Under the pieces are notes generated by a model. The model searched no databases and was not told the DNA's origin. It was given only the letters and a program-made list of their open reading frames with translations. The translations under genes and the position numbers were made by a program. From an uncultured Acetatifactor sp. (lineage in GTDB: Bacteria; Bacillota; Clostridia; Lachnospirales; Lachnospiraceae), in contig CAKSAM010000008.1 in the NCBI GenBank assembly GCA_934436245.1, positions 1-64,000 on the forward strand: a DNA stretch of 64,000 nt. The letters run 5' to 3'. Positions 14,822-24,766 of this stretch are shown here, one piece after another. The first letter of the stretch is position 1; every line of letters begins with the position of its first letter.

Positions 14822-16318
14822 ATGAAGACAAATGTAAGAAAACAGGGAATCCTGATGCCGATATCCAGCATTCCCTCGGCGTATGGCATCGGAACCTTCG
14901 GCAAGGAAAGTTATCGCTTTGTGGACTTCCTGGAAAAATCAGGCAACCACCTCTGGCAGATTCTGCCGTTAGGTCCTACCGGCTACGGAGATTCCCCTTA
15001 CCAGTCCTTTTCCACTTTCGCAGGTAATCCGTACTATATCGATCTGGAGCTACTGATCGAGGAGGGCTATCTGACAAAGGAAATCTGCGACAGTTATGAT
15101 TTCGGAGACAACGATCATTATGTGGACTATGAAAAAATCTATCTGTCCCGTTTTAACGTATTGAAAATTGCTTTTGACAATGCAGGAAAACAGGGACTTA
15201 TGGAGACAGAAGCGTATCAGAAATTTCTTGCGGAGAATGCCAGCTGGCTGGATGATTATGCCCTGTATATGGCGGTGAAAAATGCCTTTGGTGGTGTCTG
15301 CTTCATGGAATGGGACGAGGATATCCGTCTCAGAAAAGCAGCAGCACTCCGGAAATATCGTAAGAAGCTTGCAGAGGAAATTTCATTCTATCAGTTTCAG
15401 CAGTACCTGTTCGCAAAACAGTGGAGGGAACTGAAGGCTTACGCCAATAAAAAAGGAATTGAGATCGTAGGAGATATTCCTATCTATGTTGCGTTTGACA
15501 GTGCCGATACCTGGGCTAATCCCAAATTGTTCCAGTTGGATAAAGAGGGACGTCCCATTGGTGTGGCAGGGTGTCCTCCCGACTGTTTCTCTGAGACCGG
15601 ACAGCTGTGGGGCAATCCGCTCTATGACTGGAAATATCATAAGAAGACGGAGTATGCCTGGTGGATGCAGCGGATCGCTTACTGCTATCAGCTGTATGAT
15701 GTACTTCGTATCGATCATTTCCGGGGATTTGATGAATACTGGTTCGTACCTTACGGAGATCCCACGGCGGAGAATGGCCATTGGGAAAAAGGTCCGGGTT
15801 ACGAACTGTTCGAGGTCATGAAAAAGAAACTGGGCAAGAAGAAAGTGATCGCAGAGGATCTTGGATTTCTGACTCCCAGTGTGATCCGGCTGGTGAAAAA
15901 GACCGGATATCCCGGAATGAAGATCCTGCAGTTTGCATTTGATGCATGGAATGACAGTGAGTATCTGCCGCACAACTATGACAAAAACTGTGTTGTGTAT
16001 ACAGGAACCCACGATAATGATACCACAGTGGGATTTTTGCAGAATATGCCGGAAAAAGATCTGAAGTTTGCAAAAAAATATCTGGGTCACAAAAACGAGA
16101 AAAAACTTTGTTCCGAAATCATCCGGGCGGCATTGTCCAGCTGTGCGGATACCGCTATCATCCCTATGCAGGATTATCTGGAGCTGGACAGCAGCGCCAG
16201 GATCAACACGCCGTCCACCCTTGGATGCAACTGGAAATGGCGCATGGACAAGGATGCACTGGATCCGAAACTGGCAAAGAGAATCTACAAAATGGCAAAA
16301 TTATATGGAAGAGAATAG
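14822..16318 (+). CDS. malQ: 4-alpha-glucanotransferase (amylomaltase, GH77)
   Basis: It transfers alpha-1,4-glucan segments between malto-oligosaccharides, in the cytoplasm. The 498-residue protein has the family opening GILMPISSIPSAYGIGTFG and LGPTGYGDSPYQSFSTFAGNPYYIDL, the nucleophile segment VLRIDHFRGF, the acid/base region VIAEDLGFLTPSV and the TGTHDNDTT motif. Length is normal for bacterial MalQ. It is a single gene between a tRNA terminator and its own terminator; no glycogen or maltose genes are adjacent. Confidence 0.95.
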   Translation: MKTNVRKQGILMPISSIPSAYGIGTFGKESYRFVDFLEKSGNHLWQILPLGPTGYGDSPYQSFSTFAGNPYYIDLELLIEEGYLTKEICDSYDFGDNDHYVDYEKIYLSRFNVLKIAFDNAGKQGLMETEAYQKFLAENASWLDDYALYMAVKNAFGGVCFMEWDEDIRLRKAAALRKYRKKLAEEISFYQFQQYLFAKQWRELKAYANKKGIEIVGDIPIYVAFDSADTWANPKLFQLDKEGRPIGVAGCPPDCFSETGQLWGNPLYDWKYHKKTEYAWWMQRIAYCYQLYDVLRIDHFRGFDEYWFVPYGDPTAENGHWEKGPGYELFEVMKKKLGKKKVIAEDLGFLTPSVIRLVKKTGYPGMKILQFAFDAWNDSEYLPHNYDKNCVVYTGTHDNDTTVGFLQNMPEKDLKFAKKYLGHKNEKKLCSEIIRAALSSCADTAIIPMQDYLELDSSARINTPSTLGCNWKWRMDKDALDPKLAKRIYKMAKLYGRE

Positions 16319-16323
16319 ACAGG

Positions 16324-16352
16324 AGCGGAGGGCTTAGGACCTTCCGCTTTTT
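16324..16352 (+). terminator. Terminator after malQ
   Basis: AGCGGAGG pairs with CCTTCCGCT (one bulged T), followed by TTTTT. The remaining 178 bases to the next gene hold AT-rich sequence with no feature I can name. Confidence 0.78.
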
Positions 16353-16530
16353 GTATATACGATGAGCGGGATGACCCTCTTTCTACTACTGGGACTAGCA
16401 TTTTTTAGTGGATTTTTGAAAAACAGGCGGATTTTTTTGCGCTCTTATGGAAAAAAGGGGGATATTGTGGTATGGTATGCAATATATTGGGTGAAGTCTG
16501 TAAGGGGACTTTAACGAGGAGAGGTGGAAC

Positions 16531-17577
16531 ATGCGCCATAATACTGACAGAACAGACAGGAACAGGGGACAATGGATTGTCATTGGATTTATGGCTTTTG
16601 TTATCATAGTCATTTCAGTATGCACAGTAATATTCCGTTCCTATGTGCGGGAATTTCACAAAGTCACTGATAAGGAAAAATATGAGCAATACTATGTGAT
16701 GATCACGGAGGACCGGAAATCAGATTTCTGGCAGTCAGTATATCGTGGTGCTTATGACCGGGGACAGGAAGAAAATGTATATGTGGACCTGTTGGGAGAG
16801 CATTTGTCACAGGAATATTCCCGGACAGACCTCATGAGAATTGCCATGACTTCCGGTGTTGATGGTATTTTCGTGGAATCTGATGAGAGTGATGAAATGT
16901 CACAGATGATTGATGAGGCAGTGGAACGGGGGATTCCGGTGGTTACGCTTTATGGCGATAATACCCACAGCGCAAGATGCAGCTTCGTCGGCGTTGGAAG
17001 CTATAACCTTGGTAGAGAGTATGGACGACAGGTTCTGAAACTGGCAGCAGAAAAGGATGATGCAGAGACTCTGACAGTAGCAGTGCTGGTCAATGCCCAT
17101 GCTTTAAATTCTGCTCAGAGTATTGTCTGCTCCGGAATTCAGGATGCACTGGTGCAGGAAAAGATAGAGGGTCCGGAAATAGAATTATCATTAATTACGG
17201 TAGATGACACCAATACATTTTCAGTAGAGGAATCCATCCGTGATATTTTTATGGATCAGAAACTGCCAGATATCATTATCTGTCTGAATGAATTAAGCAC
17301 TACCTGTGTATACCAGGCGGTGGTAGATTACAACTGCGTGGGTGAGGTTGCCATTCTCGGTTATTATGACACCGATACGATATTGAAAGCAATAGAACGA
17401 AATGTCATCAATGCAACAATTTCCATAGATACGGAACAGATGGGAGCTTTTTGCGTGGATGCCCTGCGTGAATATTATCAGTATGGGTATACCAGCCAGT
17501 ATTTTACGGCGGACGTTACAATCATTGATCAGAGCAATATCAGCGGATATTTAACAGAACAGGAAGAGACAGAGTGA
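16531..17577 (+). CDS. Membrane-anchored sugar-binding sensor protein (XylFII-like)
   Basis: The 348-residue protein has an uncleaved-looking N-terminal membrane helix (about 14-36) and a type I periplasmic-binding domain (ITEDRKSDFWQSVYRGAYDRG, GIFVESDESDEM, VGVGSYNLGREYGRQVL, IICLNELSTTCVYQAVV). It has no lipobox. It is followed after 7 bases by a YesM-type kinase and its regulator. In Clostridium beijerinckii the comparable XylFII protein is anchored, binds xylose and controls LytS/YesN; I infer the same job here, with the sugar unknown. Confidence 0.78.
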   Translation: MRHNTDRTDRNRGQWIVIGFMAFVIIVISVCTVIFRSYVREFHKVTDKEKYEQYYVMITEDRKSDFWQSVYRGAYDRGQEENVYVDLLGEHLSQEYSRTDLMRIAMTSGVDGIFVESDESDEMSQMIDEAVERGIPVVTLYGDNTHSARCSFVGVGSYNLGREYGRQVLKLAAEKDDAETLTVAVLVNAHALNSAQSIVCSGIQDALVQEKIEGPEIELSLITVDDTNTFSVEESIRDIFMDQKLPDIIICLNELSTTCVYQAVVDYNCVGEVAILGYYDTDTILKAIERNVINATISIDTEQMGAFCVDALREYYQYGYTSQYFTADVTIIDQSNISGYLTEQEETE

Positions 17578-17584
17578 GGTAAAC

Positions 17585-19081
17585 ATGAAGAAAAAATTTC
17601 GACAGCTGTCTCTTCAGGCAAAGATGAGCAGCATTTTTATTTTGGCAAATCTGGTGGTGTTTGTAGTGACAGTGATTCTCATTCTGGGAATCAACAGCAT
17701 GTCATCGGAGATTGACACAGTCTACCAGGGGAATCTGCGGCTGAATGAGTTGTCTGACGCCCTGACGGCGGTGCAGGACAGCATGACGGATTATCTGAAT
17801 TCCAAAACCAGTGATTCCCTGGAAGAATTATATCGGAATGAACAGGCATATTCCCAGATCGTACAGGAAATGAGTGATGAGGTGACCGGAGCGGCCTTTC
17901 AGCGGATGGAGCGGAGTATCCGGCATATGTCCGGGGAATATCTGGAACTTGTAGGGCAGACGATAGAGGCAAAGCGTGGCAGAAACGTGGAGAAATACAG
18001 GGTGAGATACGAAAATGCCACACAGATGTATGAATATATCCACACCTATATTTACAGCCTGAACAATGAACAATTCCGCAGTAATTCTGAAAACTACAGC
18101 CGGTTGTCCGGTGCATTTCGTAATTTTGAAATGATGAGCGTGATCGCACTGACCATCGTTATTGTGATCAGCGTCTGCATGGTAATAAAGCTTACAGGAG
18201 ATATTATCAGCCCGTTAAAAAATCTGGCAGTGACGGCTGATGAAGTGGCAGGAGGCAATTTTGATACCGAACTTCTGCAGGTGCAATCGGAAGATGAGAT
18301 CGGTGTGGTGACCGGAGCCTTTAATCAGATGCTCATCAGCATCAGGCAGTATCTGGAAAGACTGCGTCAGAGCATGGAGATCCAGAGATCTCTGATGGAA
18401 AAGGAACTTTTGATGGAAGCTCATTTGAAGGACGCACAGCTGAAGTATCTTCAGGCACAGATCAACCCCCATTTTTTGTTTAACACGTTGAATGCCGGGG
18501 CACAGCTGGCAATGATGGAGGGGGCTGACCGGACCTATGATTATGTGCAGAATGTGGCGGAATTTTTTCGCTATAATGTAAAAAAGGGCAATGACATTGT
18601 CACAATCCGGGAAGAACTGGAACTGGTGGATCATTATATTTATATTCTGAATGTCCGTTTTTCCGGGGATATTCATTACGAAAAGGATATTTCAGAAGAT
18701 CTTCTGGAGTGCAGTATGCCCAGTATGATCCTGCAGCCCATTGTAGAGAATTGCGTGAATCACGGAATCAGAGAGATGAACGGTGAGGGAAAGATCTGCC
18801 TGAAGGTTTATCATGACAGAGAGGACATGCTGGGGATCAGCATCCGGGATAACGGAATCGGAATGGAGCAGGACACGATAGAGAAGATCCTGAGCGGTAA
18901 TTATCATGCGGAACAGCAAACTTCCGGTTCTAACGGAATCGCCATGGGTAATGTGATCGCAAGACTGAGACTTTTTACACAGAACGAAAATGTGATGGAG
19001 ATTCAAAGTGAAGGGAAGAACCGTGGAACGGAGGTAATTCTGTACCTTCCGGTGAAGGAGAGGGAAAAGACAGATGTATAA
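17585..19081 (+). CDS. YesM/LytS-type sensor histidine kinase
   Basis: The 498-residue protein has two membrane helices (about 14-35 and 178-200) around an extracytoplasmic helical domain, a HAMP linker (SPLKNLAVTADEVAGGNFDTEL), the His_kinase segment LQAQINPHFLFNTLNAG with the phospho-acceptor His, and a HATPase with NCVNHGIRE, DNGIGM and GIAMGNV boxes. It is complete. It should phosphorylate the YesN-type regulator whose ATG lies 8 bases before this stop. Input probably comes through the anchored sugar-binding protein encoded just upstream. Confidence 0.92.
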   Translation: MKKKFRQLSLQAKMSSIFILANLVVFVVTVILILGINSMSSEIDTVYQGNLRLNELSDALTAVQDSMTDYLNSKTSDSLEELYRNEQAYSQIVQEMSDEVTGAAFQRMERSIRHMSGEYLELVGQTIEAKRGRNVEKYRVRYENATQMYEYIHTYIYSLNNEQFRSNSENYSRLSGAFRNFEMMSVIALTIVIVISVCMVIKLTGDIISPLKNLAVTADEVAGGNFDTELLQVQSEDEIGVVTGAFNQMLISIRQYLERLRQSMEIQRSLMEKELLMEAHLKDAQLKYLQAQINPHFLFNTLNAGAQLAMMEGADRTYDYVQNVAEFFRYNVKKGNDIVTIREELELVDHYIYILNVRFSGDIHYEKDISEDLLECSMPSMILQPIVENCVNHGIREMNGEGKICLKVYHDREDMLGISIRDNGIGMEQDTIEKILSGNYHAEQQTSGSNGIAMGNVIARLRLFTQNENVMEIQSEGKNRGTEVILYLPVKEREKTDV

Positions 19082-20690
19082 GATCATGTTGGCGGACGAT
19101 GAGGGAATCGTAATAGATTCTCTGAAATTTATCATTGAAAAAGAGTTTAAGGATACCTGCGAGGTACAGTATGCCAAAACCGGCAGAAGCGTGATTGAAC
19201 TGGCGGAGAGCTTCCGGCCGGACATTGCGGTGATGGATATTCAGATGCCGGGGATCAACGGCATAGACGCCATGAAAGAAATCAGGAGGAACAATAATCA
19301 TACGGTATTTATTGTGATGTCGGCCTATGATAAGTTTGACTATGCCAAGGAAGCGATCAAACTTGGGGTCATGGAATATATTACCAAACCCATGGAAAAG
19401 ACCCGGATCATCGCAGCGCTTTACAAGGCCATGGAACGAATGGATGCAGAGCGGCAGAAACGGAAAAATGAATTGATCATCAAAGAAAAGCTGGAAACGG
19501 TAGTTCCTATTATAGAAAGTGGACTGATTCATAATATTTTACTCCAGGAGCATTTCAGGGAAGACATAGAAAATTACCGGTCGATTCTTGGAATTACCGA
19601 ACAGTATGCTTATATGATAGCGGTTGTCAGTGGAGATGAACAGCATGGAAACCATATGACCAATGCTGTGGGAAGCAGTGTCAAGATGCAGAAACATTAT
19701 CAGGAGGTCAGGGACTGTCTCAAGGAGCATTTTGATTGCATTGTGGGTACGGTCATGGCAAATAAACTGGCAGTACTGGTGCCGTATGAATCTGATGCCA
19801 TGGATTATAATGAACGTATAGAGCTTATTGAAAAAGCGAGAGAACTGACACGGTATCTGCGGAAACGGACGGATATCAGCTTCCGTATCGGTATCGGAGA
19901 ACCCAAGGAATTCCTTATGGCATCGGAGTCTTATACGGAAGCACTCAATGCGCTGGTGGCAACTACCGGAAGCGTGGCCCATGTGGATGACCTGCCGATC
20001 CGCTGTGAATATGGTGGAAACTATCCGGTGAAACTGGAGAAGAAGCTTTTTACGGAAATTGAAGACGGCGATATTGACAATGCTTCTGCATCGGCGGCGG
20101 CCTTTTTTGACTGGATGGTGGAAAGCGGATCCGATCTTATGAATATGAGATTGAAGATTCTGGAGTTTACCCTGTGGTCAGAGCGTATTGCCTATGAAAA
20201 AGGAGGCATGACCTATCAGCTCAATTCCCGGGCTGATTATCTGCCGCAGGTGATGGAGATGGCGGATCCCACAGACTTGAAAACCTGGTTTCTGGAAAAG
20301 GTAAAAGAGGCCTGCCGCAATGTTCTGAACAAACGGGAAGAAAAATCCGGCAGCATCATTGAAATGGCAAAGAACTATATTAAAAATAATTACCACAAGG
20401 ACATTTCCCTGGATGATGTATCCAGAGAGGTCAATATCAGCCCGTACTATTTCAGCAAGCTTTTCAAGGAGACCACAGGAGAGAATTTCATTGAATATCT
20501 GACGAATCTGCGGATGGGTAAGGCGAAAGAACTGCTGGAGACCACAGAGTGTTCCATGAAGGAAATCTGCGTCAGAACGGGATACTCAGATCCGAATTAT
20601 TTTAGTCGCAGCTTTAAAAAGAATGTTGGAGTGACCCCTACAGAATATAAGGAGAATCGGGGAAAATTGTATGAACAGGGTAATATTTAG
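19074..20690 (+). CDS. YesN-type response regulator with AraC DNA-binding domain
   Basis: The 538-residue protein has a receiver domain (MLADDEGIVID, phospho-Asp in DIAVMDIQMPGING, Lys in YITKPMEK), a long middle region, and a C-terminal AraC helix-turn-helix pair (about 440-535: ISLDDVSREVNISPYYFSKLFKETTG, SDPNYFSRSFKKNVGVTPTEY). It overlaps the kinase gene by 8 bases. Its probable targets are the binding-protein and importer genes that follow in the same orientation. Confidence 0.93.
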   Translation: MYKIMLADDEGIVIDSLKFIIEKEFKDTCEVQYAKTGRSVIELAESFRPDIAVMDIQMPGINGIDAMKEIRRNNNHTVFIVMSAYDKFDYAKEAIKLGVMEYITKPMEKTRIIAALYKAMERMDAERQKRKNELIIKEKLETVVPIIESGLIHNILLQEHFREDIENYRSILGITEQYAYMIAVVSGDEQHGNHMTNAVGSSVKMQKHYQEVRDCLKEHFDCIVGTVMANKLAVLVPYESDAMDYNERIELIEKARELTRYLRKRTDISFRIGIGEPKEFLMASESYTEALNALVATTGSVAHVDDLPIRCEYGGNYPVKLEKKLFTEIEDGDIDNASASAAAFFDWMVESGSDLMNMRLKILEFTLWSERIAYEKGGMTYQLNSRADYLPQVMEMADPTDLKTWFLEKVKEACRNVLNKREEKSGSIIEMAKNYIKNNYHKDISLDDVSREVNISPYYFSKLFKETTGENFIEYLTNLRMGKAKELLETTECSMKEICVRTGYSDPNYFSRSFKKNVGVTPTEYKENRGKLYEQGNI

Positions 20691-20691
20691 C

Positions 20692-21741
20692 ATGAAAAAA
20701 GCAGGAAGATGCCTGGTGGCGGCACTGCTTGTGACATTGACACTCAGTGCCTGCGGCAGCCTGGATGTTGGAAAGAATCAGGGAGAGACGCAGGAGAATG
20801 ACAAGATACAGATCGGTATGAGCTTTGATTCCTTTGTCATTGAGAGATGGCAGAGAGACAGGGATATTTTTGTGTCCACTGCAAAGGAACTGGGAGCAGA
20901 AGTCAATGTCCAGAATGCCAACGGAGATCTGGAGCAGCAAAAAAAGCAGATCAATTATTTTATTGATAAAGGAATGGATGTCATTGCTATCATATGTATT
21001 GATTCTAAAGGCCTGACGGAAGAAGTGCAGAGAGCCAAGGACGCCGGCATTAAGATCATAGCCTATGACAGACAGCTTCAGAACTCGGATATAGACCTCT
21101 ACATTACCTTTGACAATGAACGCGTTGGGACAATGATGGGCCAGTCACTGGTGGACAATGGACTGGCGGGAGGAAAGGTCCTTATGCTGGGAGGATCGGC
21201 AGTAGACAGTAATGTGGCGCTGGTAGAAAAAGGATTTTGCAAGGTGATGGAGGATAATCAGGTGACGATCCTGGATTCCATGCATGCAGATGGCTGGAAA
21301 GCAGAGCTTGCGAGTGCGTATGTCTATGATCATATGGATATTGTCTCTGAGGCAGATGCCATTATGTGCGGCAATGATGATCTGGCAAGTAAAGTAGTGC
21401 ATGCCTTGAAGGAAAAACGCATGGCGGGAGAAATCATGGTGGCAGGGCAGGATGCGGATCTGGAGGCATGCCAGCGGATCGTGGAAGGAACGCAGGTCAT
21501 GACGGTCTATAAGCCGGTGGAAAAGCTGGCTCAGAAAGCGGCAGAGTGTGCGGTGCTTCTGGCGGAAGGAAAACCGCTTCCGGAAGAGACTGTGACCATA
21601 GAGAACGGAACTTATGAGGTACCTTATATCGGTCTTGAACCCATTAGTGTTGACAAAAATAATATTAATGATGTGATCATCGGAAGCGGTTTTCATCTGA
21701 AGGAGGATGTTTATCTGAATGTTCCTTCAAAAATGCCATAA
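20692..21741 (+). CDS. XylF-like sugar-binding lipoprotein
   Basis: Starting at 20692 gives a clean lipoprotein signal (MKKAGRCLVAALLVTLTLSAC) with Cys22 as lipid site; the in-frame ATG at 20671 would add seven residues. The mature part matches the D-xylose-binding XylF pattern: IGMSFDSFVIERWQRDRDIF, IAYDRQLQNSDIDLYITFDNE, CGNDDLASKVV, AGQDADLEACQRIVEGTQVMTVYKP. It directly follows the regulator gene and precedes a terminator, so it belongs to the sensing unit and has no ABC subunits of its own. It may feed the MmsAB-type importer downstream or act as a second sensor. Confidence 0.82.
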   Translation: MKKAGRCLVAALLVTLTLSACGSLDVGKNQGETQENDKIQIGMSFDSFVIERWQRDRDIFVSTAKELGAEVNVQNANGDLEQQKKQINYFIDKGMDVIAIICIDSKGLTEEVQRAKDAGIKIIAYDRQLQNSDIDLYITFDNERVGTMMGQSLVDNGLAGGKVLMLGGSAVDSNVALVEKGFCKVMEDNQVTILDSMHADGWKAELASAYVYDHMDIVSEADAIMCGNDDLASKVVHALKEKRMAGEIMVAGQDADLEACQRIVEGTQVMTVYKPVEKLAQKAAECAVLLAEGKPLPEETVTIENGTYEVPYIGLEPISVDKNNINDVIIGSGFHLKEDVYLNVPSKMP

Positions 21742-21779
21742 AGGTATATGAAAATGCAATAGGAAAAATTTAATATGAA

Positions 21780-21827
21780 GGCTGTGCCGGTAGACAAGAT
21801 ATTGCTAGCACAGTCTTCTTTTGTTCT
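21780..21827 (+). terminator. Probable terminator between sensing unit and importer
   Basis: GGCTGTGC (21780-21787) pairs with GCACAGTC (21808-21815) with a 20-nt loop, followed by TTCTTTTGTTCT. Confidence 0.6.
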
Positions 21828-21931
21828 GTAAACAGGACGGAAAAGTACAGAAGGTCGTAAAATCATGCTACTAAATCTGTGATATTCTCTATCTATCAAC
21901 AAAACAAACCAAATAAGGGAGGTTACTTTTT

Positions 21932-23089
21932 ATGAGGAAGAAATTATTAAGCTCACTTCTGGTAACGGCTATGGCTGTTACGATGCTTGCAGGATGTGGA
22001 TCCAATGGGGGACAGCAGGCAGCCACACCGGCAACAGACAACAAAACAGAAACATCTGCAGAAGCATCTACAGAAGCAAAGACAGATGCTTCCACTACTA
22101 CTACAACAGGTGGCGGTAAGATCGGTGTAGCAATGCCGACCAAGGATCTGCAGAGATGGAACCAGGATGGTACCAACATGGAAGCCCAGCTGAAGGAAGC
22201 AGGCTATGAAGTGGATCTGCAGTATGCATCCAACGACATTCCTACGCAGGTATCCCAGATCGAGAACATGATCAACTCCGGATGCCAGATGTTAGTCATC
22301 GCATCCATCGATGGTGATTCCCTTGGAACTGTTCTGGAGCAGGCAAAGGAAAAGGATATTCCTGTTATCGCTTATGACCGTCTGATCATGAACTCCGATG
22401 CAGTTACCTATTATGCAACCTTTGATAACTACATGGTAGGTACCAAGCAGGGTGAGTACATCAGAGATCAGCTGGATCTGGACAAAGCAGCAGGACCTTT
22501 CAATATCGAGCTGGTAACCGGTGACCCCGGCGACAACAACGCAAGATTCTTCTTCGGCGGTGCAATGGATGTGCTGCAGCCCTACATTGATGCAGGCAAG
22601 CTGGTAGTAAAATCCGGACAGACCGATTTCGAAACCGTAGCAACTGCTAACTGGTCTACCGAGACCGCACAGTCCAGAATGGATGCTATCATTTCCGCTA
22701 ACTATGCAGACGGAACCAAGCTGGATGCGGTTCTGTGCTCCAACGACTCTACCGCACTTGGCGTTACCAACTCTCTGGAAGCTAACTACACCGGTGAGTG
22801 GCCTATCATTACCGGTCAGGATTGTGATAAGCCCAACGTAAAAAACATGATCTCCGGTAAGCAGTCCATGTCCATCTTCAAGGATACCCGTACTCTGGCA
22901 TCCAAGGTTGTAGAAATGGTAGACGCTGTTATGAAGGGCGGCGAGGCACCTGTAAACGATACCACAACTTATGATAATGGTACCGGTGTCATTCCTTCTT
23001 ATCTGTGTGAGCCCGTATTCGCTGATGCAAGCAACTACAAAGAGCTGCTCATCGATTCCGGTTACTATACAGAAGCAGATTTACAGTAA
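21932..23089 (+). CDS. chvE: ChvE-type sugar ABC transporter substrate-binding lipoprotein
   Basis: The 385-residue protein has a signal peptide with lipobox LAGC (Cys22), a Thr/Ser/Ala-rich linker to about residue 65, and a type I binding domain typical of the multiple-monosaccharide ChvE group: KIGVAMPTKDLQRWNQDG, IAYDRLIMNSDAVTYYATFDN, LVTGDPGDNNARFFFGGAMDVL, CSNDSTALGVTNSL, ITGQDCDKPNVKNM. It captures sugars such as xylose, arabinose, galactose or glucose for MmsAB. A strong GGGAGG ribosome site precedes the ATG. Confidence 0.88.
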   Translation: MRKKLLSSLLVTAMAVTMLAGCGSNGGQQAATPATDNKTETSAEASTEAKTDASTTTTTGGGKIGVAMPTKDLQRWNQDGTNMEAQLKEAGYEVDLQYASNDIPTQVSQIENMINSGCQMLVIASIDGDSLGTVLEQAKEKDIPVIAYDRLIMNSDAVTYYATFDNYMVGTKQGEYIRDQLDLDKAAGPFNIELVTGDPGDNNARFFFGGAMDVLQPYIDAGKLVVKSGQTDFETVATANWSTETAQSRMDAIISANYADGTKLDAVLCSNDSTALGVTNSLEANYTGEWPIITGQDCDKPNVKNMISGKQSMSIFKDTRTLASKVVEMVDAVMKGGEAPVNDTTTYDNGTGVIPSYLCEPVFADASNYKELLIDSGYYTEADLQ

Positions 23090-23123
23090 TTTATAACGTT
23101 TTATTGGATCTGGGAAGATCCTC

Positions 23124-23152
23124 ACGGCAGGCGGGCGTTTCCCGCCTGCCGT
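23124..23152 (+). other. Strong intercistronic hairpin between chvE and mmsA
   Basis: A perfect 12-bp GC-rich stem (23124-23135 with 23141-23152, CGTTT loop) without a T run. Such hairpins often protect the binding-protein mRNA or reduce readthrough. Confidence 0.75.
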
Positions 23153-23221
23153 ATTCATGGGAAGACAAAATAGCAATCGTTTGATTAGATAATGTGGAAA
23201 CAAGACTTGGGAGGGATACCA

Positions 23222-24766
23222 TTGGCAAAGATATTATTGGAAATGAAAAATATAACCAAAACATTCCCCGGCGTAAAAGCACTTGACAATGTAAACCTGC
23301 AGGTGGAAGAAGGAGAGATCCACGCACTTGTAGGTGAGAATGGCGCAGGAAAGTCCACATTGATGAATGTACTGAGTGGTATTTATCCGTACGGTTCTTA
23401 TGAAGGTGACATCATCTATGACGGTGAGGTCTGCAAGTTTGACAAGATTAAGGACAGTGAGGAGAAAGGTATTGTTATCATTCATCAGGAACTTGCGCTG
23501 ATCCCCTATATGACGATCGGGGAAAACATGTTCCTGGGTAATGAACGGGGACATAAGTACAAAATCAACTGGAATGAAACCAATGCCAGGGCGGCAGAAC
23601 TACTGAAGACTGTAGGTCTGAAGGAAGGTCCCCAGACATTGATAAAGGATATTGGTGTAGGTAAGCAGCAGCTGGTGGAGATTGCAAAGGCGCTGGCGAA
23701 AAATGCAAAGCTGCTGATCCTGGATGAGCCTACCGCTTCTCTGAATGAGACAGATTCCAAAGCACTGTTGGATCTGATGCTGGAGCTCAAGAAAAAGGGA
23801 ATGACATCCATCATCATTTCCCATAAACTGAACGAGATTTCTTATGTGGCAGATAAGATCACGGTCATCCGTGACGGATCTACCATTGAAACGCTGGTGA
23901 AAGGTAAAGATGATATTACCGAGAGCCGGATCATCAAAGGAATGGTAGGAAGAGAGATCGCTGACCGGTTCCCGAAGAGAGAGCCGCAGATCGGAGATGT
24001 CCGGATGGAAGTGAAGAACTGGACCGTTCATCATCCACTGTATTCGGATCGCAAGGTGGTAGATGGTGTAAACATCAACGTGAAAAAAGGAGAAGTAGTG
24101 GGAATATCCGGACTGATGGGTGCGGGGCGTACTGAACTGGCAATGAGCTTATTCGGAAAAAGCTACGGATCCAACATCAGCGGCGAATTGTATATCAACG
24201 GTGAGAAAGTACATCTGAATACCGTACAGGAAGCGATTCAGAAGCGCCTGGCATATGTAACGGAGGACAGAAAAGGCAATGGTCTGATCTTAAGCAATCC
24301 GATCAAGATCAACACAACCCTGGCCAATCTGGATGCGATCAGTAAGCATAGCGTTATTGACAAAGATAAAGAGTATAACGTAGCGGTAGATTACAAGGAA
24401 AAACTGAATACAAAATGCCCTACCGTAGAGCAGAATGTAGGCAACTTAAGCGGCGGTAATCAGCAGAAAGTACTGTTGGCAAAATGGATGTTCACAGATC
24501 CGGATATCCTGATCCTGGATGAGCCTACCAGAGGTATTGATGTCGGTGCAAAATATGAAATTTATTGCATCATTAATCAACTGGTGGCAGAAGGCAAATC
24601 TGTGATCATGATCTCCTCCGAACTGCCCGAGATTCTGGGTATGTGCGATCGGATCTATGTAATGAACGAAGGAAAAATAGTAGGAGAACTGGCGGGCAGT
24701 GAGGCAACACAAGAGCTTATCATGTCCAAGATATTATCAGCCGGTAAGAAAGGAGCATTGGCATGA
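23222..24766 (+). CDS. mmsA: Multiple-monosaccharide ABC transporter ATP-binding protein
   Basis: I place the start at a TTG (23222), 6 bases after GGGAGGG, giving [17 protein letters not shown] with formyl-Met and 514 residues, the usual size; the upstream ATG at 23192 has no ribosome site. Two ABC modules are present: GENGAGKST, the divergent signature [13 protein letters not shown] and LLILDEPTA in the first; [21 protein letters not shown] and [14 protein letters not shown] in the second, as in RbsA/XylG/GguA proteins. It energises the ChvE-dependent importer and overlaps mmsB by 4 bases. Confidence 0.93.
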   Translation: MAKILLEMKNITKTFPGVKALDNVNLQVEEGEIHALVGENGAGKSTLMNVLSGIYPYGSYEGDIIYDGEVCKFDKIKDSEEKGIVIIHQELALIPYMTIGENMFLGNERGHKYKINWNETNARAAELLKTVGLKEGPQTLIKDIGVGKQQLVEIAKALAKNAKLLILDEPTASLNETDSKALLDLMLELKKKGMTSIIISHKLNEISYVADKITVIRDGSTIETLVKGKDDITESRIIKGMVGREIADRFPKREPQIGDVRMEVKNWTVHHPLYSDRKVVDGVNINVKKGEVVGISGLMGAGRTELAMSLFGKSYGSNISGELYINGEKVHLNTVQEAIQKRLAYVTEDRKGNGLILSNPIKINTTLANLDAISKHSVIDKDKEYNVAVDYKEKLNTKCPTVEQNVGNLSGGNQQKVLLAKWMFTDPDILILDEPTRGIDVGAKYEIYCIINQLVAEGKSVIMISSELPEILGMCDRIYVMNEGKIVGELAGSEATQELIMSKILSAGKKGALA

